DNA of 64,000 bases, from positions 4,901,042-4,965,041 of the forward strand of contig JAPNXP010000010.1 in NCBI GenBank assembly GCA_028753945.1, written 5' to 3'. Source of the stretch: Hexactinellida sp. DTS-2022 (Eukaryota > Porifera > Hexactinellida). Each line of letters starts with the position of its first letter. The first letter of the stretch is position 1. The translations under genes were made by a program, and so were the position numbers. This document shows, piece after piece, positions 11,966 through 23,547 of this stretch. A model generated the notes under the pieces. It did not search any database. It had not been told where the DNA came from and saw only the letters and a list, made by a program, of their open reading frames with translations.

Positions 11966-12599
11966 TATTTATAATTAGTATACTATATAACAGGGATTTC
12001 CAACCTTTTCTAACAGGAGCAGGGTTGGGGCCGGCTGATTACGATCACAATCGTAATCGATTACACATTTTTCTGTAATCATAATCGTAACCTTAGAGTT
12101 TAATCGTAATCATGCTAATTTATTAGCTTATTTATCTTTAAAATTAAGGATATATTATCAAATCGTAGGATCACACTGCGATAGTGCTTCTATTTAAAAA
12201 CAATCATAGTAATTTGAATTCCATCGTACTATTAGTATACAGTAACAGCTTAACAGTTAGATTATTCAAATTGACACTTTACCTTATTGTTAGTACATTT
12301 TAATTTCAAAACAATCAGACCAATTGCTCAGCCAGAGCGCATTTAGGGGTATATACAGTATTAGGGGTTTTTTGAAGTTTGTATTACATTTCGTGAAAAT
12401 GATTTTTAAATGACACAATATTAACTTTGAATATTGATTTGTAAATGAGTTGAGCGATTTGGTTTTAAATACTCAAATATCTATCATTAACATCACATAA
12501 ATTCTATAATATCCAAAATCAATTATAAAAATGGTAACAGGTCACCTGCTCTCTCACTTCCATCCGTTAATTGAAAGCTCAACCCCTGGAATCTTTAAA

Positions 12600-13530
12600 G
12601 CCAGATGTAAATAATCTGAATTGGAATTATATGTCAAAGGAAAAACTACTTCAAATTCATAACGCATCTTAAGAGGAAACATCCAGATATTCACCATTCA
12701 TTATCTGCCACGAATATACAATCTGATGCTAGTCAAGTAACAATATCTACATTTTCCAACCAAAATCGATAAAGAAGTGGCGATCTACGGATCTAGGTAA
12801 ACAGAGAGAGATCACTGATGCAATTGTAACTTTGTTGCAATGGACCTACAGCCTCTATCTGTAGTGAAAAGCATTTCCATCAGGAAAATCTTTGAGAAAG
12901 TTGAGCCATGCTACTTGATGCCTTCTAGGATGTATTTAAGTAAATTGTTGACCGAACACTACAACAAACTTTTTGAAGAAATCTGTGAATTTATGTCTAT
13001 TGTACCACAAATATGCTTTGGTCAAACAGACAGATGCGGTCTTACATTGGAGTAACTAGCCACTTTATAGTTGGCTTTAAATCGAAGAGTGTCATCTGTC
13101 ATGTTGGCCTGACACACACGTGAAAATATTATCCATCCTTTGAGGAGATATTGGCATTATTTGGTATAACTGTAAAAGTAGATAAAGTAATTACTGATAA
13201 TGTTAGTAATATGAGGAAAACTTTCCGTCTTCTCGATATTAGTGATACTGAGGATCAAGATGATAGTATAGTGATGGGAATGAGGAATATGACGATGAGG
13301 AGGAATTCTTTACTATGGAAACCAATGAACTGTCAAATCAATTAAATCTCACCCTTTAGTTATAAAACATCGCTCTTGTTTCGATCGCACATTACAATTG
13401 GTCGTTAAAGATGGCCTGAAGAATGCTACACAGATTCGAAGAGTATTGGCAAAATTTCGAAACTATTCTCTCATGTGCGACACTCATCACAAGCCTTTGA
13501 CCATCTTCCAAAATGGGTGAGAACCAAGTG
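12600..13530 (+). pseudogene. Dead hAT transposase, ZBED1/ZBED4-like
   Basis: Fragments in several frames match the ZBED-type hAT transposase in the right order. First comes the tail of a BED finger (SYLKRKHPDIH-like near 12660-12710), then an N-terminal block near 12840-13040 (LQPLSVV, KLLTEHYNKLFEEI), then a catalytic-core fragment near 13150-13250 (VDKVITDNVSNMRKTF, with the aspartate of the D-N-x-x-N motif). Stops and frameshifts separate them. AATCGTAATC-rich tracts flank the remains at 12040-12130 and 13570-13655 and look like subterminal repeats. The outer termini are not clear. Confidence 0.7.
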
Positions 13531-13839
13531 AATCCAAGTGCAGTATATCCAGACTCCAGTGAAAGTTTATACGTGGTAACCGTAACAGTATCCGTAACTA
13601 ATCTCGTAATCGTAGTCGCTTAAAAATTATAGATGGTAATCGCAATCATAATCAAGGGCGTAGCCATGGGGGCGGGCGCCAGTGCGCCCCCACTTGGAAT
13701 TTGGGAATATTGTTTAAACATTGAGATTGAAGGCTAATTAGGTTATTTGTTAGTAAGCAGGAAATATAAATTCATGAATTAATTATACCATAATTATAAG
13801 TATTTGATGAATTACATTGATCTGAGAGAAAAACTTACA

Positions 13840-14815
13840 ATTTATCAATTGTTCCTTTTGGCTCGTATCACTTGACAAATGGGTCTTAACACCTTGAGGA
13901 GTTAATGACATACGAAAAATCAAGAATTGCAGCTGTGCCGACAGCATGCTACTTGTGAGGCACTATCTACACGGTTGCCGTGGAAATGGAATTTCCGTTC
14001 CCATTCCCATAGGAATCCTGTGGGAATCCCCATAGGAATCCTGTGGGAATCCCAATAAGGAATCCTCATGGATTATTCAAACTGAATAGGGGAGTATAAT
14101 ATATACATAAAAACGAATTTAATTACTAAAGCAGATTCGTATCAATAGTAAAGCCATAGCATTCTATACATAAGGCAATGGTACGCACTCAAATTTCTGG
14201 ACCAGGGATTAACTAGTATAGTCAACTAAATAGATGCAACTCAATTATTCTTCGAAATAACTAATCAAGGGTGCTTCTACTTATGTAATTGTTTTTTCTA
14301 AAGGTAGTCATGTACAAGACGCATATTTTTGAGGTGCCACTTGGGCGAAATGACGTCACCGTATTATCTAATAGGCAAAATATGCCAGAACTTTGAACGC
14401 ATGTAAAATGTTCAATTTCGCTTTTAAAAACAAATCGCTGTGACTAACCCATCTAGGAGTCATTTACATAAAATATCTCAGAATCAATTATGGAATGTTA
14501 TCACATTCCTCTGTTACTATGGAAACGTGATTTCAATGCTTGAGGTCATATCTCGAGAAGAAATATAGTTAAAGCTTAGTCAATGGATCCAATTGATAGC
14601 CCGTCCTCAACTTCCTATTCAATGATAATACATTTCGAATTTTCGATGCTCCATCTCCAACCAATTTTCTGAGAATTGTGATTATTGTAATATACATTCA
14701 AACGGTTATACACATTTTTCCCATACCCACGGCAACCCTGACTATCTATTAACTAGCCACCAAATATTGTCTCTCAAAAGGAACATGCTGTCGGCACAGC
14801 TGCAATTTTGGATTT
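13840..14815. repeat. Palindrome-bounded repeat copy, split by hAT
   Basis: Bases 13840-13935 match the body of the 1.2-kb repeat described at 60867-63412. The terminal palindrome follows: left arm GCAGCTGTGCCGACAGCATG with GGCACTAT, right arm GGAACATGCTGTCGGCACAG. In other copies the arms are about 20 bases apart; here a 771-bp hAT element separates them. Confidence 0.75.
13970..14740. mobile_element. hAT non-autonomous element in a palindrome loop
   Basis: Ends CACGGTTGCCGTGG and CCCACGGCAACCCTG, flanked by the exact 8-bp duplication ACTATCTA (13962-13969, 14741-14748). It lies at the arm/loop border of the surrounding palindrome. No transposase inside. Confidence 0.88.
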
Positions 14816-14859
14816 TTATTATTTCTATTAAGTTTTAACCAACTTATTATTCATAGTGT

Positions 14860-15430
14860 TTACAAGTTCTCAACAGTATCATTCCTTTCCCTGCCAGCAG
14901 AGCGCCATTTCTCACAAGCACGGAATTCAAACGGACTGTAGAGGTATTTGAAGACTTTTCCCATCACTCTCAGCAAGACGCAGAATTCTGACGAGAGTCT
15001 GCATAATATGATTTGGCTCAACGCGACCAAGTCGAAGAGAGTGGTCATAAGTCCTTGATGGCCAGCACCGCTTTTGCTGTCCTTTCCTTCAATGAAGGCT
15101 CCCTGTACTATTCAGTTCTCATGAAAGAACTCGGGTTGAAGGCAAGCTACAAAACACTGAAATACTTCGCAAGACGTGATCGCCTTCAAACCAATCCAGA
15201 ATTCGCAGGTGTCGCGAGACTCACAAACGCCGTAGGAAGAAAATTTTCACGAAAAAACAGACAATGTTAGCGGAGTTTTCAAGGAAGCATCGCCACAAGG
15301 CGATATACTCTTCAGGCAAATTTTGTTCGCTAGTACCTTCTAGCGGCGAAATCTGATGTTGCCATCTCTGCGAGGAATGGTACCACTGGAGTTGCGAGAG
15401 CACAAAGAACAAGCGACAACTGCCCGAAGA
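14860..15430 (+). pseudogene. Fragment of a transposase-like ORF
   Basis: An open frame at 15013-15270, with readable but broken flanks, encodes AFAVLSFNEGSLYYSVLMKE, LGLKASYKTL and a basic tail. The pattern FNxG, then LGL.xxxxTL, then a run of basic residues resembles the C-terminal part of uncharacterised invertebrate transposase-like proteins. Base composition is richer in GC than its surroundings, as expected of former coding sequence. I cannot name the superfamily. Confidence 0.35.
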
Positions 15431-15607
15431 TTATTTCTGTAGTAATTGTCAATCTAGATTTAATTACAAGTGTTAGTGTATATTTGTGGTAATTACAAAT
15501 TGAGATCAAAAATAAAAAGCCAATATCAATTATTTAGTAATAATCGTCGGAACCTATGTGACTATCATCACTGTAATGTGACTATCATCACATTTATAGA
15601 TATACAA

Positions 15608-15905
15608 CATGGGCGAATCCAGGGGGGTGGCAGTGGCCCCTCCACTCCAAAGAAAGTGTATTAGTCATAATAATAGTCTATATACCACAGTCAAAACTAC
15701 TCTACATACCTCTCTAATTTGTTCAGCGATGATCGATTAAACACTAATTACACCAACTTACTATTAATAAAAGTGCGTATAAGAACTCTAAACTCACTGT
15801 TGAGGTATTAAAGGTTAAAAATTACTGGGGACAAGTCCCAAATCCCCCTTGAATTACTCGCTAAGCTCGAAATTCCCCCTTCCAATAAAACTGGATCTGC
15901 CCTTG
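15608..15905. mobile_element. Decayed hAT-like MITE
   Basis: Left end CATGGGCGAATCCAGG and right end CTGGATCTGCCCTTG are inverted with mismatches. The flanks share only GATATA, so the duplication is weak. Same terminal class as 35896-36055 and 54343-54600. Confidence 0.55.
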
Positions 15906-16123
15906 GATATAGCACCAGAAAAGAATTCCCATTCTTTGAAGTTTTGAGATATTATATAGGAATTTGGTCCCATCTCTGCTAAGAAATATGATCGACTCCT
16001 CTTAATTGGTACACAGGTTAATCTTTACAAATGCCCATGAGTCAATGTGTCTAATTTACTCATTACACTAGATTTTTTGGCGTAATCGGGGCAAAGATTT
16101 TAATCTGAATAGGTATACTTGAG

Positions 16124-16289
16124 CAGGGCCGGATTAACCCATGGGCAACCGGGGAAACTGCCCCAGGGCCTTCACCACCAAAGTTGTACTTCATTTTTCA
16201 CTGGACAATTGTAGTGGAAGGAGTTAGGGGCCTCCACAATACCACAACACTGGTTGCCTAGGGCCTCCACCTCTGTTAATCCGGTCCTG
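16124..16289. mobile_element. hAT MITE, TIR CAGGGCCGGATTAACC
   Basis: Left end CAGGGCCGGATTAACC, right end GTTAATCCGGTCCTG, with an 8-bp duplication that matches at 7 of 8 positions (TACTTGAG / TACTTGAT). A relative is at 49604-49719. Confidence 0.85.
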
Positions 16290-16482
16290 TACTTGATTAT
16301 TAAAAGAGGAATCAATTACACTGAGGGGACCATCCATGACTGCTGTCAGTGGATAAATGGTGCGGCGTATACACTACGGAGTAACAGTACAGTTTTAAGA
16401 AGATTGGATCTGAAAACATATTTCTCTACACCCAACGACTTGTTTTTTTAACCAGTATCCACTATAACAGGTTACTATAAAC

Positions 16483-16613
16483 CAGGGTTTTTTTAAGGTT
16501 GAGACCTTGGTGTAACTCAACACTGCAGCGGCCGCGGCCGGCCCGAATCTTGGTGTAACTCCCAAAAATCTTGGTGCAAATTTTACACCAAGATCGGCCT
16601 TAAAAAAACCATG
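16483..16613. mobile_element. hAT MITE, poly-T type terminus
   Basis: Left end CAGGGTTTTTTTAAGG, right end CCTTAAAAAAACCATG, exact 8-bp duplication CTATAAAC (16475-16482, 16614-16621). The core has repeated CTTGGTGTAA motifs and a GCGGCCGCGGCCGGCC tract. Confidence 0.85.
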
Positions 16614-17118
16614 CTATAAACTACATAAGTCAATATGAGGCTTTTGAATCACACAAAAAAACACAATATGCAATACGAAACTAATAAATTCATTAACAAA
16701 ACTTTGTTCTATCTCTGATATATATCGTGTCGATTATTGAAATTTGTTACTAGTATCGTATAACAGGAGTTCATATTGAATAAAGACTTCGTACATGGCT
16801 ACAGATGATGATTGAAGAGATAACATGAAATTGAATTGACACGAGTTAGGGAGAGAATTAAGAATTCATTTGCAGAGATAATTAATTCCTTGAAAGCTAG
16901 AAAAAGTAATATGTGCAGGAGTTGGATAATATCCTAGCTTGTTTCCACTCGTACATAAGTGAAGTGCAGAGAGCGAATGAAAAGAGAATAGTTATTTAAT
17001 ATTGAACAATAAAATTCCATCAACATGAACTGTTCACTTTTCCTATTAATTAAGCCAAAACTGTTTAGCACAGCTATCACAGAGCTTGATGCAACTGTAA
17101 CTCCAATATAACCCAAAA
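16614..17118. other. Spacer, nothing recognised
   Basis: AT-rich, with no supported ORF, RNA gene or repeat. Confidence 0.5.
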
Positions 17119-17765
17119 TGGTGGCGTTTGACTATAACAGCAGTGTCCTTACTGAGCTAAACAGGGTAGGTAAGTTGGTAGAGAAAGTAAGTACCCTAGT
17201 CGATTATGAAAGCAAAATCCATCTTTCAATCAACGTTTCTAAGAGAGGTGATGGAATAGGACAATTAAACATGGTTTAACAGTTGATAATACAACCGGTA
17301 ATATTTATGTTGCAGATCAAGATAACAACTGTGTTCTGGTATTTGATATTTCGGGTAAGTATTTGTTCAAATTTGGACATAATGGAGGTAAAGGGGATAT
17401 GAACTATATGTATAACTCAATGTTGAGATAAGCTTTTCGTATTTCAGGGAAATCTTTGTATTCTCAGCTACCAACTGAATGGGAAGTTCATTTCTAAAAT
17501 AGGGAAAGAGGAAAGGAAATAATGGAGTTTAACTGTCCTTTAGGTCTCTGCATTGATGAATCAAATTTAAATACTATCTGTATTTGTGATCGTGCCAACT
17601 GTCGTATACAAATATTTTCCTTTCCATTCTCAGTTTGGTCTTGATCTCAAACTCTCTGGAAAATACATTTATGTCCTTGATTAAAATGCTCCCTGTCTCC
17701 ATCTCTTTGACTTTAATCACATTCTACAGAAGAGTGTTATTTATAGGGGACAGAGAATGCAAATA
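17119..17765 (+). pseudogene. Decayed NHL-repeat gene
   Basis: Starts with an ATG-led block containing GKLVEKVSTLVDYE and RGDGIGQLN, then shifts frame into typical NHL blades: TVDNTTGNIYVADQDNNCVL, VFDISGKYLFKFGHNGG, later CPLGLCIDESNLNTICICDR and ANCRIQIFSF. At least three frameshifts or stops separate the pieces, so no intact product can be made. It is clearly a relative of the NHL genes at 1106-2310 and 23548-24794; the N-terminal coiled coil is mostly gone. Confidence 0.75.
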
Positions 17766-18030
17766 AGATATTCATTTTAAGACAATATTAACATTTCAAA
17801 AACTCGATTTAATTCCGTTCTTATAATCAGTCTTCAAATTGTATTGATTCATAATATAACTGTGTCTGACTATCCAGTGGAGTTAAACAGTAGACAATCA
17901 GGGAAGATTATTTTTTGTTGTCGGAGTGACAACTGTCTACATATATATTTGTCTAAAAAATTCTTTCGAAATATCTTTGCTAACATAATTCCTTCATCTA
18001 TTGGTATTTAACCAATAATAATTTGTTATA

Positions 18031-18194
18031 CAGTCGAAACCGGGGTTTCTAAATAATCCTTTTAGTCTAACTAACTATTTGTTTAAATGTTTTAGAAATT
18101 CCAATTTTGTTTTATTTCAATCGGTTTATTCTAACTATCGGATTTTTTACTTTATATCCTTGCAAAGAATCGGTTAGAAAACCGGTTTCGACTG
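18031..18194. mobile_element. pogo/mariner MITE, TA duplication
   Basis: Left end CAGTCGAAACCGGGGTTTCT and right end AACCGGTTTCGACTG are inverted, flanked by TA on both sides. The same terminus recurs near 19800. Confidence 0.8.
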
Positions 18195-18551
18195 TATTTT
18201 ATGTTTATATATAAATTGATTGAAAATCGAATCTACACTTATTGTTGGAAATAGGAAACAAATTAAAGAAAGGTAGAATAGGTAAACAAATTAGTTAAAT
18301 TTCAATGAATCTAGTAAGTAGTTTCTAACAGTACAATCAAGTTTACAAACAAATACATTCGAATCCGGGTTTTTCTAACCTATTCTTTGCATGTAAATAA
18401 ATTAAGAAAATTCCGAGTTAGAATAAACCGATTGAAAATATCTATCTATATATTAAAAGCGCAGTTGTTGTTTGTGTGTGTGTGTGAGGATGTTTGTCCG
18501 TAATTGTACTATGAATTAAAACACAAACCGTGTGTATGTGTGTGATGTATA

Positions 18552-18919
18552 GGGCTGAAACGAATATACCGAATATTCGAATATTCGTTCGAAATGATTG
18601 AACGAATATTCGTTTGGACGAATACTAGATTGAAACGGATATTCGTTGACTAATTTTGGACAACACAAGACTTTTGTATAGCTTAGAGATATCGTAAATA
18701 TAAATTCCCACTTAAACTAGCTGATTATTAGTTAACTTGTGTATAATACACTTTGTAACTATTATTATACCATTCTAATGTTATCAAAAACCTATTTTCC
18801 AATGTATTTTGTCTCTAGAAATTGATTTAATGCTTGGTCATCCAAACGAACGAATATTCGAATATTCGTTCGTTTAGAAAAAGGTTCGTTCGTTACATTT
18901 CCAATATTCGTTTCAGCCC
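18552..18919. mobile_element. Mariner-like MITE nested in Helitron
   Basis: Left end GGGCTGAAACGAATAT, right end AATATTCGTTTCAGCCC, flanked by TA. The interior is rich in CGAATATTCG palindromes. Confidence 0.8.
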
Positions 18920-18942
18920 TAGCACTGATGTATACTCTACTG

Positions 18943-19146
18943 CAGGGGTCGGCAATCCTAGGCCCCCGTGCCACTTATGGCACGCGAAGTGTTTTCCATG
19001 GCACGCCAAGTGATTCACCAAACATTTTCCGTGGTGACCATATTATGTTTTCTCTAAAAATAAATTATGTTTGGCACGCAAGGTCATAAATATGTTGACA
19101 TTATAGGTAAACTGGCACACATCATTCAAAAGGTTGCCAGTCCCTG
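18943..19146. mobile_element. hAT MITE nested in Helitron
   Basis: Left end CAGGGGTCGGCAATCC, right end GGTTGCCAGTCCCTG, exact 8-bp duplication CTCTACTG (18935-18942, 19147-19154). Short relative of the 4009-4972 element. Confidence 0.88.
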
Positions 19147-19642
19147 CTCTACTGTATATTTCCAAATGTGATTTTTGGCATATAGGGATAACTTTTGGCA
19201 CCCGCCAACAAGTTGAGGTTTCCACTCAAAATTTCTCACACCTCGACAATTTATGACGTCATTGTCACTTTCGAGAAGCTTGGAAATTCACTTGGGGGTG
19301 AGTTCACTAGAAAAATAGATAAACCCTTAATCGCACATAATTCGCGCCTTCTAAGAGATAAAATCTGAAAAATTAATAGAAAATGTACATTAATGATGCG
19401 GACACGTTGGTAACACCAGATTGACAATATGCTTACTCATTATCCGATGATGACGTAATCGTTACAATTGCACATTGTTAAATTTGACCATTTTAGGCCA
19501 TTTTTGCTTTATAATCGATGTTAGAAGTATGTTTTCTGTCTAGCAACATAGCAAGCGAAGCGCGCTAGTGTAAAACAAAATTGGAACTTCTTACACATTT
19601 AGAATGAATAGTTAGTTAGAAAAAACCGATTAGTTAGTAATC

Positions 19643-19788
19643 CCGGTGTAAGCAGGCAATGGGGACCCCAGCGTTTTAGGGACCCGTCCCCATATCGCTA
19701 GCGTTTTAAAGGACAGGGGCCCAAAACGCTAGCGATTTAGGGATACGGGCCCTCAAACGCTGGGGTCCCCATAACGCGCTTACACCGG
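19643..19788. mobile_element. GC-rich foldback MITE
   Basis: Ends CCGGTGTAAGC and GCTTACACCGG; inside, CCCAGCGTTTTAGGGAC and its inverse plus CGCTAGCG palindromes. The same core is nested at about 4480-4690. It appears to have landed in a copy of the element class seen at 18031-18194. Confidence 0.7.
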
Positions 19789-20351
19789 TGTTAGAAAAAA
19801 AACGATTTCGACTGTACATTATGAAACCACAAATTCAGCTATAATAAGACTAGTGATTGCATGTATGTCTATAACAAGAAGTTGTTCCTCAATGCGATTT
19901 CAATCAACGGAAACAGTGCCGCTCCAGACTAGCCGAATACAAAAGGATCCCGAAATCTACGCTATATATCTTTGATAGCTTCTTGGGATGTCGGCTTACT
20001 ATAATGTCTATTTTCTGTTACATTGTTTTAATTGCTAATTGCCAAAAACATTTATTTGATTCATTTCACACCTGGATGCGATGCGGAGCATTGAGAGGAG
20101 CCGTTTACTTAACTTCTCAAAACCTATCCCAAAACTTAGTTTGCTAATTTTTCTTTAGTTTTCAGCAGAAAACTGAGCCAAAACTAAGCAAGAACTGAGT
20201 TTAGGGGCGCTGAAAGGTTGTTAGGGGCAGTCATGCAGCAAGGGGGCGCTACGGGGTTTTAGAACTCGAAACAGAAATACAACTTCACGCCAAAACAGCG
20301 ATAACATATTCCTAAAAATACTAATTAACAATAGGTGCTAACCTGGGAATG
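19789..20351. other. Spacer
   Basis: Contains the right end of a pogo-like MITE at the start (CGATTTCGACTGTA). Otherwise no gene or repeat I can support. Confidence 0.45.
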
Positions 20352-20735
20352 AAAGGTTCACGAACGAACTGAACGCAGGGCTTTTAAGGGATTCACGGTG
20401 AACGAACTGAACGAACGCCAACGGTTTCCGAACGGCAATTGAACGAACTGAATGAACTGAATTGAACGGATTGAACGAACTGAACTGAACGAACTAAACT
20501 GAATAAAGATAATTTATAAATATAGATCCATTAAATATAATAGGTGACTGCAAAAGTGCTAATTCCGGACATCCCTAGTGGACTCGTCTCTTAGATTAGA
20601 TTCTAGCTTCTTAACCTGAAGTTCATTAACAGCTTGGAGGATCGAACAGTCTATCATAAACGGAATAGTTCGACCCACTCACTGTATACTGAACGAACTG
20701 AACTAAACGAATTGAACGGATTGAACTAACTGTAT
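20352..20735. repeat. GAACGAACTGAA array
   Basis: Degenerate short tandem repeat of GAACGAACTGAA-like units, densest at 20380-20510 and again at 20685-20735, with unrelated sequence between. Confidence 0.75.
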
Positions 20736-20837
20736 AACAAAAGCCAGTCCTTAAAAATGAATGACCAATACAATTTTTACACTGTCACTTGCTTTTCTAA
20801 TCGAAATAAAGCACAATCTTCTTCTTTAAAACAAAAT

Positions 20838-22200
20838 TGCAGCTGTGCCGACGCATGTTCCTTTGTTGGCACTATATTTTGGTGGTGGTTTATTGATAGT
20901 GCCTCCAAAGGAACATGCTGTCGGCACAGCTGCAATTTTGGATTTTTTTCGCCATGTCATCATCACTATGAAGGTGTTAAATTATTTCAGAAAGGTGTTT
21001 CAGAAGGCAACGACCCTTAGAGTGGTGGAAGTTTTGTTTTAGCTCACTTAATTTTAGAGATATTCAAGTTTCAGTAGAATGTAATAGAATTTAAGTTGGG
21101 TGATCACCAAACACCAACCAACCCATTCAAATTATATAATTCACAAAATTGTAAAAACAATTTTTTTTTAACGATGTCATCATCACCTCAAGGTGTCAAC
21201 ACCCATTTATAGATGTGTTACGTAGCATAAAGATCAATTGATCCATTGGAAGTTTGTTTCTATCTTGTATCATCTCTGAGATTAATGCTATTTATCAAAT
21301 TAGAATAAATAATTATAGATATTATTAATAATTTAACACCAATTTCAATTTCAACTTAAATTTATTAAGTTTAATTATTTGTCATAAATAGTAATTTAAA
21401 TTAATTTGGAACCAAATTTCAATTCCGCACACTCGATGACCCCTAATAAACAAATTGGAAGCATCTATATAATATGTCAAATATAGACGGAGTTAATTAT
21501 AATTAATTACGCCACGTCAGTATATTAAAATAGTTTAAGAATATTCACGTAGAAGTAAATATAATCACATAATCTGTTGTTGTTATGGAATGTAAAATCT
21601 TAGTTTTCAATTGGAAAATAGAAGCCTACTTGATCTCACAAGTTAAATCAATATTTATCGCAAGTTGAAACAATAGTGAAAGATTTAACAAGTTTAAATC
21701 AATATAATTATCGCAAGTTGAAACAATGGAATTAGTTTTAACAGTTTTATTGAAATTGAAGTGTGAGTAAACAAAGAAATTTTAACCCCCATTTATGGTA
21801 GAAATTAAACCCATTATTAAAAGATTTCTTATCCCATTAGACGCAGAATTTTATGATAAATCCAATGGTGAAATAAAAAATTCGGGTTTAGTATAATATT
21901 TTTTAATTATGGACCAGACAAATTTTAAAAGGTGTCAAAGTGGTATAAAAAATGGTTTTCCAAAATTTGGCTCGAGATGCACATCTGTAACATATGGGAC
22001 ACCGATGTTAAAAATTTTAGCGCCGGGAAAATCTAACTCTGGCCTGTAGAGCGGATACGGACTAAAAAACAAAAAAATACAGCTGTGCCGACAGCATGTC
22101 CACTGGATGATGTACATTGGAGGCACATATTTTGGTAGTTGGTCGATTAATAGTACCTTCACCAGATAAATGCTGTCGGCACAGCTGTAATTTAAGATTT
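20838..22200 (-). repeat. 1.2-kb palindrome-bounded repeat, inverted copy
   Basis: Reverse-oriented copy of the unit seen in tandem at 60867-63412. It is bounded by two palindromes (20838-20945 and about 22077-22200), each with arms GCAGCTGTGCCGAC / GTCGGCACAGCTGC. The body carries the same landmarks (GAAACACCTTTCTGAAATA, TTGACACCTTGAGGT, CAACAACAGATTATGTG, in inverse, with changes). No long ORF. Confidence 0.8.
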
Positions 22201-22895
22201 TTTAAATTTTGCCTTAACCAAATTTCAGTGTGTTACTTTGGTATCGAATTTTTATTGTAAAATAAAGCCAGACACTATATAGTGCAATTTGCCAAATTTC
22301 CAAACCTAACAAGTGCGATACTCAGCAATGTTTTATCCAGGAGCGTGCCATTCGCCTAGAGGCGTATAAATTGGGATATGTTTGCGTTTAGGAGCGCGAA
22401 TTTTGCTGAAATGCCCATAGACTAATACAAAACTAACCTTTTAGGCGTACAAAATTCATACTCTAGTGACCTTAGGATAGTTAGGAGTGTTCAATTCTAC
22501 TCCTGTATAATACCCTGCAGTATATAGCTTTGGACATTTCGAAACTCACGACACCACATGCCACAATGTACCCCAAAGAGTGGACATTGTTTCTTAAGAT
22601 GACACAAATTCCCAGCAAGGGTTCTGTAGGGGTCGAGGATGGATCGACCCCTACAAAACCCTTGGGTCGAGGATGGATTTAGTAATTAAAAGCAATTTGT
22701 AGTCCTGAGATCAGATAACTATAAAGATCCATCCCAATGTGTCCGTTATTCGGACTCCACTGTAGTTAACATATTCCGTTGTTTGTTTCCCGAAATGTAA
22801 TCCAATAATACTCTCCACCAGGCATGAGACTGGTTCCTATTGGAACTATGATGTGTAAGAGCAAATAAGTGGATATACAATTTGTAATAGTTGAG

Positions 22896-23199
22896 CCCCA
22901 TGAAACAACTGGACCTAACTTATAACGTTAAGTACAAAGACGTTAAGCTGCCAGATGCCTACGAGAGATTAATCCTGGACGTATTCGAAGGGAACCAGCT
23001 GCACTTTGTGCGGTCAGACGAACTGAGAGAGGCCTGGCGAGTGTTCACACCTCTTCTCCACGCCATAGAGACAGGCGTTAAGCCGTATACGTACACATAC
23101 GGGAGTAGGGGGCTACGAGAGGCCGACGAGTTTGTAGCCAGTTTCGGACACCAATACACGGGGACCTATTCCTGGGTGAAACCTGTTCACCACAAGTAG
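22896..23199 (+). pseudogene. G6PD: Glucose-6-phosphate dehydrogenase, 3' exon only
   Basis: About 100 codons match the C-terminus of animal G6[69 protein letters not shown] and the terminal [10 protein letters not shown], then a stop. G6PD catalyses the first step of the pentose phosphate pathway in the cytosol. This part forms the C-terminal end of the beta+alpha domain; the NADP-binding and active-site regions are absent. A possible acceptor AG precedes 22896, but I find no upstream exon: the preceding 2 kb are repeats. GC content is higher than its surroundings. It is therefore a duplicated end fragment, or the last exon of a gene whose upstream intron has filled with repeats. Confidence 0.85.
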
Positions 23200-23547
23200 C
23201 ACCTCTGAACTGAGTATACCTGTTAGAGAGTCGTTAGCAGGCTCTATAGGGCATTGTGTGCAGCTAGTTTGTATGTGTTGTACTGTTTGGAACCTATCTG
23301 GATTATATTGTAACTTAGGCACAGGCATAGTCATTTTAACACCAAAATACGAAGCAGGATTATTATATTGAAAAGGTGTTAAATGATTTATAAGTAAGCC
23401 AATTAGAGGCTAGTATATTGTAATCGCTAATGTTTTGATTTAGAAAATGTAATATAATTCTCATACACAATGAAATGTAAACAATAACACGTATTTTGTG
23501 ACATACTAAATGAGTAAAAACAAAAACTAATTCGGTTGTTCAGAAAG
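23200..23547. other. Spacer between G6PD fragment and NHL gene
   Basis: No gene seen. It lies between the convergent ends of the G6PD fragment (+) and the NHL gene (-), so both 3' ends would be here. Confidence 0.5.

Larger units (their letters stand above)
18441..19568 (+). mobile_element. Non-autonomous Helitron
   Basis: Begins TCTATCTATATATTAAAAGC and ends with a short GCGAAGCGC palindrome followed by CTAG, between a 5' A and a 3' T, exactly as Helitrons insert. Its sequence from about 19150 onward matches, in reverse, both outer parts of the element at 25685-27291, so the two define one family. No Rep/helicase ORF. Two other elements are nested in it. Confidence 0.8.
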
